Shown in pieces: positions 23,060-33,797 of a DNA stretch of 64,000 bases. A program made the translations under genes and the position numbers. Positions within the stretch are counted from its first letter, which is position 1; the number at the start of each line of letters is the position of its first letter. Source of the DNA: Rhododendron vialii (taxonomy: Eukaryota > Streptophyta > Magnoliopsida > Ericales > Ericaceae). A model generated the notes under the pieces. It ran no database searches. It was not told the origin of the DNA and saw nothing but the letters and a program-made list of their open reading frames with translations. Where the stretch lies: contig NC_080569.1 in the NCBI RefSeq assembly GCF_030253575.1, positions 2,973,501-3,037,500 on the forward strand, given 5' to 3'.

Positions 23060-24055
23060 CCCAAAATTCGAATACTGATCAATTGTTTTTTCCGAGAATG
23101 CCATTTTCCCTTTGCTATGAAAAAAACAAGCTATCGCCTACACTTGAAGACACTGGACGGGCAGTAAAATTAGTAGATTGACATACTAAATTAGAATTTA
23201 GATTGACATACTAAATTAAAATTATCTATCTCAAGATAAATATCTTATGAGGTCATCTTAATCAAAATTCAATCTGACATATTTTCTAGATTGGTTTACA
23301 TTCTCATCAAGCTTTAAATAGTAATCGATTCTGATGTATCAAAGTGGATCCGAACAAATTCTACCATAACACTCTTAGCTAAACTCTCCGGTCTTTAGAG
23401 ATAATCTATTTCATTTTTTAAATCATAACGGTCATTCATTTTTGAAACATAACTTAATCATGTAACCATCAAGACCTGGTAGCTTGGATTTAAATTATTG
23501 AAGCGAACCGAGTGGACTTTTAACTGTTCAAAAATTTCTGCGGTCAATAAGACGCGCTCTATTTCTCTACAAATTCAATATTGCTAAAGCCGATCTAGTG
23601 AGTGTTTAGCGGTCCAACATTCCTTCCCGTTAGCAATCCACTCTTTGTCCTCTCATTTTTTTAAAATAAGGTTGTGCTCAAATATCCAATATTTTGTCCA
23701 CGGAACTCAACCCCATGGAATGGGAGGGTTGTAGTGCACCCGCAGCACTACATTGCGTAGTGTGGGTGATTCAACCGTCCATCTCACTGTGAACGTCTTA
23801 GATTTAATCCGAACGCTTACAAACCCTAGCTATCTATTGTTTGGATGAAAATTCGAGCCGTCCATTGCTCGTCCTTCGATTCAACAGACCTAATTTTTTC
23901 TTAGCACGGAATCCGTGAATGATGGTGACAAGTGACTACAAAATCATGGGAATACGGTACCGTTTATAGCCCAAAACTACTTGATTATTAACACCCCGTC
24001 GCTCCCTTGCTCCACCGAATCCAGATTTATTCCCCCTAACCCCTTCTTTTTTTTT
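23060..24055. other. intergenic, no gene seen
   Basis: Mixed-composition intergenic DNA. A short imperfect direct repeat of ATTGACATACTAAATTA occurs near 23176-23220, and a CAACCGTCCAT/GAGCCGTCCAT-containing stretch near 23730-23880 resembles decayed MITE sequence. Confidence 0.5.
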
Positions 24056-24060
24056 GAAAT

Positions 24061-24433
24061 GATTTTGCCACCCTATTTTTTTTATAATGTCCACACCTTG
24101 TAAGTGTATTTTTGCACTGAAAAATACACTTGCAGGGTGTGACATTATCAAAAAAGGGTATGGCAAAAACTATTTTTTTTTCTTGATTAAATACCCATTT
24201 TGATACTATTCTTTTGTACCATACGTAGTAGCAAATTAATGGCTCGAAAAACAAAATACTAGCTGCAATCAGTGCAAAAAATACACTTGCAGTGTGTGGC
24301 ATTATAAAAAAAAAAAGGTGTGGCAAAAACTATATTTTTTTTTTCTTGATTAAATACCCATTTCGATACGATTCTTTTGTACTATACGTAGTAGCAAATT
24401 AATGGCTCGAAAAACAAAATACTAGCTGCAATC
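24061..24433. repeat. small MITE followed by a ~160-bp tandem duplication
   Basis: 24061-24168 folds as a hairpin (TTTTGCCACCC...TATAATGTC against GACATTATC...GGGTATGGCAAAA). Its right half plus ~100 bases of flank (24115-24270) is repeated directly at 24271-24433, ending in the shared string AAAACAAAATACTAGCTGCA. The copies differ by a few substitutions and poly-T length. Confidence 0.85.
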
Positions 24434-24713
24434 TTTCTGGTCTCCAACGGGAAAAAGAAAGTGGGAAGGAAAGAAAATAAAAGTGAAAAACTTTCCTTTT
24501 ACCCAACGAAACAAAAGTGAGTGGAGGGCTGATAAATTTTTCTTCCTTCGAATGCCCTTCGTTCGATCTCTCAAGTCTCCCCCCTCCAACTTTTTTTGAT
24601 TTGGGTTTTGCAAAGCCATACCAGAAGATTTAGTGGGTTGGTTTGATTTGGGTTTGGTTTCAATTTGACTTCGTTGCTTTTTCTAGTGATTGTATTTTAA
24701 GGAAAAGGTGTGT

Positions 24714-24716
<3 letters not shown>

Positions 24717-24761
<45 letters not shown>
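24717..24761 (+). repeat. (TC)n microsatellite upstream of EOL1
   Basis: About 22 TC units bordered by TG repeats, ~540 bases before the EOL1 start codon and probably in its 5' leader. Confidence 0.9.
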
Positions 24762-24770
<9 letters not shown>

Positions 24771-25303
24771 GGTAATTTAGGTTTTGTGGTGCTGTTTTCT
24801 TATCTTGAGATTTGGTGGACTTGATGGTGGTTCTGGTTGTATTTTTGGTGTAAATCCCACGTAATCTTTTGTGGGTCTTTGGCCTCTTCTGATTTTTATT
24901 GTCGTTTATTGTTTAAAAAACAAAGTCTCATCTTTCTTTAAATTTGGGGACAGCTGGTGCATACTTAGTTTTAGTTCCATCCTTTCTGTATAATAGAAAG
25001 AGCATGTGTCTTAGAAGATTGTAATTTATTGACATTAGGGAACCCCTAATCTTCCTTTCTTTTTTCAATTTTACGTTTGGGCAAATTTGGTTGTATCCTT
25101 GCAGAATCGTCCCGTTTGGGGATTGTGATTGTTTGTTTATTTGTATCCGATTGCACGATTAGTTGTAGATTTTGAGCTGAGGGGTAGTGTTTTCCAACAA
25201 AAAGGAGCTGGTTTCCTTGTCAAAATCTTTGATTTTTGAGTCTTGGAGTGAAACCCATCAGTCTATTGTGGAGATCTGGGATTTGTTTCATCTCTTATGC
25301 CCC

Positions 25304-28300
25304 ATGAGGACCTTTTTGCCCTCAGAGTCTTGTAAAGAAGCACAGCTCAATGCTTTAAATCCACAGTCATGGCTCCAAGTTGAAAGAGGGAAGCTTTTCA
25401 AATTCTCATCTCAGTCTCCTTCCTCCATGTAAGCTCTCCCTCTCAATATTTATTCAAAAGTATTGCAATTTTCCTACAATTCTCTACTGATCAAAATAGT
25501 TTAATCGAATTTTCGTTTTATTTGTAGAGAATCTTTTATCAAGGTACCTGAACCACCAGTTCTTCCATTCTTTAAACCTGTTGATTATGTAGAAGTTTTA
25601 GCCCAAATTCATGAGGAACTTGAGTCATGCTCCCCACAAGCAAGATCAAGTCTCTATCTATTGCAGTATCATGTCTTTAAGGGTCTTGGGGAAGCCAAGC
25701 TGATGCGAAGAAGCCTTCAATCAGCTTGGATGAAGTCAAGCACAACCTATGAGAAACTTATCTTTGGAGCATGGTTGAAGTATGAAAAGCAAGGTGAAGA
25801 ACTCATCTCTGACCTGCTTTTGTCTTGTGGTAAATGTGCTAAAGAATTCGGGCCAATAGATATTGCCTCTGAGTTCCCTTCTAATCTACATGTGAGCTCC
25901 ATTGGAGTTGCTGGGACAAACGTGAATCAGATTTTGAGAATCGTCACTTTTTGGATTGGAGATGAGAAAATAGAATGCGATAGGCAGAAGATCGCGGGCT
26001 TATCAGAGCCATTTAATTCCATGCTTTACGGGTGTTTCACAGAGTCTCTTCGCAAGGACATAGACTTGTCTAGGAACAACATTTCCCCATCGGGTATGAA
26101 GGTCGTCCGTGAGTTCAGCTCAACAGGTAGTTTAAATGAAGTTCCCCCAAAGCTTTTATTAGAAGTCTTAGTTTTTGCCAATAAATTTTGCTGTGAAAGG
26201 CTCAAGGATGCGTGTGACCGGAAACTTGCTTCTTTGGTTTCCTCCAGACAAGATGCACTAGAACTACTGGAATACTCTCTTGAAGAGAATGCCCCAGTTC
26301 TTGCTGCATCATGTTTGCAAGTGTTTCTGCACGATCTTCCTGATTGTCTAAACGATGATCAGGTGGTTCAACTACTATGCAATGCTAATATGCAACATAG
26401 ATCAATCATGGTTGGCCAGTCATCATTTTCACTCTACTGTTTGTTAAGTGAAGTATCCATGAACTTGGATCCTCGGTCGGATAAAACAGCTCTATTCTTG
26501 GAAAGACTGTTAGAATGTGCTGAAACTAATCGGCAGAGAATGGTGGTGTATCAGCAGTTGGGATGTGTGAGACTCATGAGGAAAGAATATGATGAAGCTG
26601 AAAAGCTCTTTGAGGCTGCTTTAAATGCGGGTCATGTTTATTCAGTCGTTGGTTTGGCAAGACTTGGTCACATCAGGGGCCATAAACTTTGGTCTTATGA
26701 GAAACTCAGCTCTGCCATTTCCTCTGTGAACCCACTTGGGTGGATGTATCAAGAGAGGTCACTGTACTGTGAAGGAGAAAAGAGGCGGGGAGACCTTGAG
26801 AAAGCAACTGAATTGGACCCCACACTTACTTATCCTTACATGTATCGGGCTGCATCCTTCATGAAGATGCAAAATATCCAAGATGCCCTTGCTGAAGTCA
26901 ATAGGGTTCTCGGGTTCAAACTAGCATTAGAATGCTTGGAACTCCGATTTTGTTTCTATCTAGCTCTTGAGGATTATGAAGCAGCCCTTTCTGATGTTCA
27001 GGCCATCCTTACGCTTTCGCCAGAGTACAGGCTGTTCGAGGGTAAGGTTGCAGCTTTTCAACTTCGCACTCTAGTTCGTGAGCATGTGGAGAATTGGACA
27101 ACAGCAGATTGTTGGCTACAACTCTATGATAGGTGGTCTTCAGTTGATGATATTGGATCCCTGTCTGTAATTTACCAGATGCTTGAATCCGATGCGGCGA
27201 AGGGAGTTCTATATTTCAGACAGTCTTTGCTTCTCCTTAGGTATGTACTGATTGTTCTCATAATACTTTGAAGCTTTTTTACAGGGTTCACAATCTTGCT
27301 TGAACTTTTCATTGCGTGTTTAGTGGCATGTGGAAAATTTGCAAGTCATTCTTGGTTGGTCGAAATTTGAATATGTATATCATAACGTTCCACAAATGCA
27401 GTGAATTCTAAACTATGTTAAAGTTCTAATTTATTTTGTTTAACTGCTTATTCTCTTTCTTCTATGATAAGTTTGATAAGTTCAGACTCTGCTTTGGATG
27501 CCTTCCTTTTTTTAACTAGAGATTTTGTAACCTATACACTATTCTACTTAGCTGTAGAATGTTTCGTTTGCAACTATTGGGGTTTTTTTCATGCTTTTAA
27601 CAAACCAAACCGAGCCTTATGTTTCAATCATTTTCCTTCATTGAGCTCTGTCAAGGGCCACTTTTTCATGCTTATGAACACGTTTATATATGCACCATCA
27701 ATATTTGGCTCAAGAATTCTGCTATTTAAATTAACCCTTCGTTCTCTCTACTTCTTACACACATGCTGAAACCAATTACATAGATCTGGTATTCTGGCGA
27801 TTTCCATGTCAGAACCCCATATCCATGCAGTTGCCGGTGGTAATAGGTAATCTCCACCATCATGCAGTGCAACTCTGTATAAGGTTGTGTTTGTTAATGC
27901 CATCTTACCTTTTCTTAATCCATTGTCGGGTCCTGGATTGAATTTAACTGCAGATGATCCTTGTGTCTTGAGTTTGTTTTTCGGCTCTTGTTCCCTCAAA
28001 GTTCATTGTAGAAATCATTTAACTTGTTCCAAAACCAGAGTATTGTTTTCTTAAGCTCCTCCCCATCATAAGCTTTTTCTATTTGTCACTGATGTCACCT
28101 TTGGTTTTTTGAGGAACGTAGTCCTAAAGTTTGAAGATTTTAGATTTGTGGCGTTTGTTTACAATTCACTGGCAATGAAAAGGATTTTATTTTTTTTCCG
28201 TTCTGTATTATGATAATGGTGAGAAGACTGACTCAATTTTACTCTTGATCAGATTAAATTGTCCAGAAGCAGCCATGCGAAGTCTACAGTTGGCTCGCCA

Positions 28301-30667
28301 ACATGCATCAAGTGAACATGAGCGTTTGGTTTATGAGGGATGGATCTTATATGATACAGGTCATTGTGAGGAAGGCCTACAGAAAGCAGAGGATTCTATT
28401 AGTCTTAAGAGATCTTTTGAAGCATACTTCCTGAAAGCCTATGCATTGGCGGACTCCAGCCAAGATCCATCTTGTTCTTCTACTGTTGTGTCACTTCTCG
28501 AAGATGCCTTGAAGTGCCCCTCGGATCGTCTTCGGAAGGGTCAGGTATGGTCTCTCTCCCTTGCCCTACTGTTCAACAAGGCTGTGACATGCTAGACAAT
28601 GTAATTTTGTGCAATAGCCACCTAGAACACTTGGTAATAAGATGTCAATTCCCAGCAACTTAAGTAAACCCTTCATGAGCCCGACCTGACATGTGGCATT
28701 TAGGTTGATTAATTGTTCGCTGACGCCCATTAGCATATTTAGATACGTGATTGTGTAAATTGGCTCTTGAGGAATGGTGGTTCTAGTTAATAAGGACTGC
28801 AGAAGATGGGGTGAATAAAATTCTTACTAACACCCTTGAGTTGGTCCTTGGCGATGAAGTTATGGCGGGTTACTCTTTCTGTTTGCCTAAGCAACCCCTT
28901 CTTGTAAAGGGATATGGTTAACTGCTTGTGGGTGAATTAAATGAATATTTTAGACATAGTAGTTAAGAAGGTATCAAGTTGTTTATGGGAATGGTAAAGA
29001 AATCCGAAGAATGGTCCAGTAAGATGTTCCTTCTATCTAAATTACCTCCAAGATTTGGTGTTTTGGAATTGTCTACTAAACTAAAGATGTGACATATATC
29101 TTATTAAATGAATATTTTAGACATAGTAGTTAAGAAGGTATCAAGTTGTTTATGGGAATGGTAAAGAAATCCGAAGAATGGTCCAGTAAGATGTTCCTTC
29201 TATCTAAATTACCTCCAAGATTTGGTGTTTTGGAATTGTCTACTAAACTAAAGATGTGACATATATCTTAACATGTCTTAGATAGTGATATCATTCAGTG
29301 ACCTTTTCGTTGCCGACGTGGAAAAATTCTTCTCCTGAGACATTGTTATTGTTCATGTAGCTCATGCCTCTTACAAGCCTAAACTTCTTGGTTTTCCTTC
29401 TGATTCTCGAATTTTCAGGCTCTCAACAATCTTGGAAGTGTTTACGTAGATTGTGGGAAACTAGACTTAGCAGCAGATTGCTACATCAATGCCCTTAAAA
29501 TCCGTCACACACGAGCTCATCAGGGTCTTGCCCGGGTCCATTTCCTCAGAAACGAAAAGTGTGCTGCATACGAGGAAATGACTAAACTAATTGGGACGGC
29601 TCGGAACAATGCGTCCGCCTATGAGAAGAGGTCAGAGTACTGTGAACGTGAACTCACGAAGGCAGATCTAGAGATGGTCACTCGATTGGATCCCCTCCGT
29701 GTCTATCCCTACAGATATCGAGCTGCAGGTTAGATAGAAAATTTTCCGTACATTTGTTTTGCAAATTTATTTCTAGTTCTTGCATATTATTTTCTTGCAT
29801 CTTTCAAACATGATGTATGCTATTGGTCGAACTAGTAGTGCATGGAATCTGTAGTCATGAATTTTACTCCTCGTTCTATCAACAGTTGTAAATCTGTTGT
29901 CGTAGTCTTTGTCAGTTTTCCAAATCACTTTTGAGGTTTGAGATTCAGGTCAATAAGTTGTCTTGCACTGTAAAAGGTACAGGAGTTTCAATACTTGTGA
30001 ATCTAAAGTTGGTTGATTTTTCCTATTATCGAGGTCTGTAGTTTCTATTTCAAGTCCTCAACCTTTTGGGAGTTTTACACCTAGAAACTGTCTACTTGAG
30101 ACTGGCCCTAAGGGAGTTTTCTTCGAGAGTGGTATCTCACCGATTGACATGAGAACCGATCGGATCCCTTGAAGGTGTTGGGTATAAGGTGGGTTCTCCG
30201 TTCTCGTAAGCAAGCAATGAAAAGCTTGAACGTTATGGATTCATCTAATTTCAGTGGGCCCTGTGTCTCTGAAATTACGTCCCTTACCTTTCTAGAAAAT
30301 TGCGTAAACAAGCAAAAGATGGCTCGGATGTCAGTGGGTGGTTCTTCTTTTCTTCACCGTATTTATGCCATCCTCTTCATCCTATGGTGCAAAATTGCTT
30401 TCATATTTCTTGGTATTGAACTGGATTTTCGGTGGCATTTGGATAGTGTTGATGGACAACCACAAGCAGAAGGAAGCCATAGCAGAACTGTCGAGGGCGA
30501 TTGCGTTCAAAGCGGACCTTCACCTTCTACACTTGCGGGCTGCGTTTCACGAGCACACGGGTGACGTTCTGGGTGCGTTGCGAGACTGTCGAGCTGCTCT
30601 CTCAGTTGATCCAAACCATCAGGAGATGCTGGAACTCCAAAGCCGCGTAAACAGTCATGAACCATGA
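25304..30667 (+). CDS. EOL1: ETO1-like protein, BTB-TPR substrate adaptor for ACC synthase
   Basis: Five exons: 25304-25428, 25528-27240, 28253-28544, 29419-29728, 30447-30667 (2661 nt, 886 aa). ETO1/EOL proteins bridge type-2 ACC synthases to CUL3 E3 ligases, so they restrain ethylene synthesis. The BTB domain lies at about residues 175-275 (IECDRQKIAGLSEPF... to CDRKLASLV). The rest is TPR-like helical repeats to the C-terminus (for example ALNNLGSVYVDCGKLDLAADCY). The length and N-terminus (MRTF.PS.SCKE.QLNA) fit EOL1 better than ETO1, which is longer. The ATG at 25304 was chosen for this conserved N-terminus; the in-frame opening upstream looks like leader. Introns are canonical GT-AG. 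Intron 3 contains a perfect 167-bp tandem duplication. The exon 5 acceptor (GGATAG|TG) is weak but preserves the conserved VLMDNHK.KEAI.ELSRAI block. Confidence 0.95.
28937..29270. repeat. perfect 167-bp tandem duplication in EOL1 intron 3
   Basis: 28937-29103 and 29104-29270 are identical across all 167 bases on direct reading, both starting TTAAATGAATATTTTAGACA and ending GACATATATCTTA. They are non-coding. Perfect identity suggests a very young duplication or an assembly artefact. Confidence 0.97.
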
Positions 30668-32613
30668 ACAGCCCCCCGCCAAAGAAAAAGGAAAAGAAGG
30701 GAAAATTCGAAGACGGGATAGTGTATTTATATGTTGTATCACTTGTGTATACTAGTGAAGCATGTCCATGTAACATCCATGTTTATCTCCTTTTTACTTT
30801 TCACAAATTTTGTAATATGTTTGAAAACAATTTTGTTTATGCAATTTAGTTAAATCTCGCATTATCCGAGTCTTTTGATAATTACTACTATTATCCAATT
30901 ATGTTTGATCGTATCGTCGTTCGCTTGCCACCTCCCAAGTGAGAATCAAGTCCCATGTGATGATCTCTTTTGTGATTTCTCATAAGCAGTCGAGATACAG
31001 GATCCACGACGATCACGTTTAAAAGATGTCAAAAAGAAATCTGATAAATTTTAGTCTTTGTAAAAATATTTGAATCATGTTTTTATCTTTTTCAAGGGCG
31101 ACATACACATTTAAGAGTTACAACCGGTTGGGTAGCAATAGGATTCTACATATCTATCTATACTCTACTTTTAAATGTACGAAGGTGTTTTCTATTTTCA
31201 TTTTTCAAAATTATCCCTTCAAACCTCCCCAAATAACAAACCGACCTTTGATAACCGAAGCTACACAATTTTTCATTTTAAGTTCTTCTGACATCATGGA
31301 CCGTTGCCGCCGTATGGCCCGTTGGTAAAAGTTGTGGCCTTTGGCATTTTGGTTTTGCCTTCCGAATCCCATCACCTGGCATAAGTTCCTGAGAAACGTC
31401 GAGTTGTACTTCCACAAGTCTTCCTCTTCCGCGATCCCACCTTCAGGCCTATGCCGTCGCAGCTGCCCTCGATCACCGCCAAAGGCCACAACTTTTACCA
31501 ACTGCGAAAATCCTCTTTCTCTTCCTCGGCCTCATCGTACTTCCGTCGGTCACCACAAGCAGCCAAATCCTAGGCTTACAACAAAATCGTACAATGTAGC
31601 TACTATAACATTTTTACAGATCAGCACTATGACCAAAAAACTTATGATATGTAATGATGTTTTTGGGCCCCAGTACTGACATGTAAGGATATTGTAACTA
31701 TATTGTTGTAAACCACAGTGCTAATGCATGTGTATTGTTTGGAATTAGGATAGTTGGAATTGTGCTATATACCTATTCCAAGACATGTTCGGTGAGTGTT
31801 TTGTAAAGAGAGATTTTAATTTTCCCTTTCTTTTTCACTACACAGAGAGAGAATTCTAGTTCAAAAAGGAAGTTTTCTGTTAGGAAAAGTCTATGAACAC
31901 AATAACATAATCAGGAATATAAATAACATTGCGACGTGTCATATTTTTATTGGTTGTCGTGTAATAGCATTGCAGTCAAAGCCAATGCAAAATAGACACA
32001 TCAGCATGTTGTGTACATTATTAGCTAAGTACAAGGTTATTTGTCAATAGCAAATCTCTTTCTTTTATACGAGACGATATATATATGTAAAATAAATCAG
32101 TCAGTTCGGTTTTTTTGGTACAACCTCACAAAGAGGCAATTTTGACGTGCGTCTACGGGTGGAGAATAAGAAAAGGCAAAAGGAAAAAATAATCCTGGTG
32201 CTACTTTTGTTACCCAAATATATTTGATAATATCCAAGATAAAAAAAAAATCGAATTTTGTTGTTTTATCTTGAAATTTTTTAAAAGTATTTGGTTAAAA
32301 GGAAAAGATTTATTTTGGTGTTTTATCTTAGATATTTTTAAAAATATTTGGATAAAAAGAAAAGATTTTGGATTTTTTAATTCTTTTTGTCGAGACGAAT
32401 TAATAATTCACAAAAATTTATCGCAAAACGAATTTTTATTGAATAAGAACATATGCCCAAAAAGTCAAAAAAAGCAAAGGAAAACGAGGCCGTAGATATT
32501 TTCAGAATTCGGTTGTTTTCTACTTTATTTACTCATAATAGTAAATAAATTTTTCTGCTAACTAAATTAAAATTTAGTTTGGATTCGGTGATGCGACGAT
32601 GGTTCCATCCTTA
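30668..32613. other. EOL1 3' flank and intergenic DNA
   Basis: The 3' UTR of EOL1 gives way to intergenic DNA. It includes the 25-bp inverted repeat at 31321-31502 and AT-rich repeat-like DNA at 32200-32480 with degenerate AAAAGATTT/ATTTGGATAAAA motifs. No gene with recognisable domains was found. Confidence 0.55.
31321..31502. repeat. perfect 25-bp inverted repeat with 132-bp spacer
   Basis: 31321-31345 (starting GTTGGTAAAAGTTGTGGCC) is exactly complementary to 31478-31502. The spacer is GC-richer than the surroundings and does not itself pair well. Confidence 0.9.
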
Positions 32614-32616
32614 TTA

Positions 32617-32855
32617 GGCTCCGTTCCGGAACTTTAAAAAAGTCCTTATTTTTTAAAAAGACAATTTCAAGTTAAAAAATTATGAGTTTATTGAAATCTA
32701 AAAATATATAATATGGATCTTGTTTGAAAGATCTCGATAAGATTTTTTATACGATGCCAAAAAAATTGAAATATTTTTTTTTATTTATATTATTTTTGAG
32801 TTTGAAAATATGAAATAAGCTATTTATTTTTTAAAAAAATTTTTGAAACGGAGCC
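32617..32855. mobile_element. Tourist-type MITE, GGCTCCGTTCC family
   Basis: 239-bp element starting GGCTCCGTTCCGGAAC and ending GAAACGGAGCC, flanked by TTA at 32614-32616 and 32856-32858. It has the same length and termini as 10883-11121, with internal motifs in the opposite orientation (AAAAGACAATTTCAAG is the complement of CTTGAAATTG...). Confidence 0.9.
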
Positions 32856-32983
32856 TTAGTCATATAATTTTTCAAAACGGAGTATTCTTGCGCTCTCGAA
32901 TCGCTCTGTACATAACTCTCAATCTTCTCACTCACGAATTTTAATTATTTTCTAAAGACGTTTTCTCACTCACTCTCGCAGTC

Positions 32984-33074
32984 CATCCCTCGCCCAAGTC
33001 ATTGCATCCCTCGCCCAAGTCATTGCTACGTTTCCCTCGTCTTTTCTCAACTTCAGATTTGTTTTCTCCACCGC

Positions 33075-33123
<49 letters not shown>

Positions 33124-33180
33124 TCGGGCTCTGATCTTTCCTTCGTCTTTTCTCAACTTCAGATTTGTTTTCTCCATCGC

Positions 33181-33221
<41 letters not shown>
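32984..33221 (+). repeat. duplicated leader segments with (CT)n upstream of PP2C-1
   Basis: A 21-base unit (CATCCCTCGCCCAAGTCATT + G) is repeated exactly at 32984-33004 and 33005-33025. It is followed by two copies of a ~105-base unit: TCTTTTCTCAACTTCAGATT..., then a CT microsatellite (33078-33125 and 33184-33221), then GGGCTCTGATCTTTCCTTCG. The position suggests the PP2C-1 promoter or 5' UTR. Confidence 0.85.
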
Positions 33222-33223
<2 letters not shown>

Positions 33224-33797
33224 GCTCTGATCTTTCCTTCGTGATACACTGGTTAGACAAATGAGGTGAGACCATTGATTTTACTGAATGATTATTGCTT
33301 GAATATTCATTAGAGTTGCGAACTAATACCAAAGTGATATTCGTAAACAAATCCTGCGATTGATTTCAAGATCATCTGTATTGTATAGTTCAAGAACAAT
33401 GACTGACGCTGATTTGTTCCGTTATTAGGTTAGAATTCCTACTTCAGTTCCAAGATGATACCACCATTAAGTAGGTTTGATTGTAAGGCTTCGTTCCAAT
33501 CTATGCGGCAAATTCGCTAATGACTTTGTAGCTTCCATCTTACGCCTTGCAAACCCTCTTTTTGTCGCAAGATAGCGATTTCGTTACACCGTTAAATACA
33601 TTAACCCTACTAATGCTAGTTCAGAACCCCTTCTAGAACACATTTGCTATTAACTATAAAGCCTTATCTTGCTTGTTTGATCGTAAGAAGTCTACAGTTA
33701 TTTCCCCAATATTTTGTTCTTTCAATTTACCTTGTTCTTCAACTTTAACTTTGAGTGGTCTTCTTTCCCTTCAGGGGAGCAATTTGATGAGAAATCG

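Noticed and set aside
25187-25303. N-terminal extension of EOL1
   Set aside because: The frame is open but starts without ATG, and the family N-terminus begins at the Met encoded at 25304.
31211-31501. 96-aa - strand frame overlapping the 25-bp inverted repeat
   Set aside because: No domain recognised; the open frame is not supported by conservation I can see, though a gene relic cannot be excluded.
32941-33249. Arg-Glu repeat - strand frame and matching Ser-Leu + strand frame
   Set aside because: Both are translations of CT/GA microsatellites.
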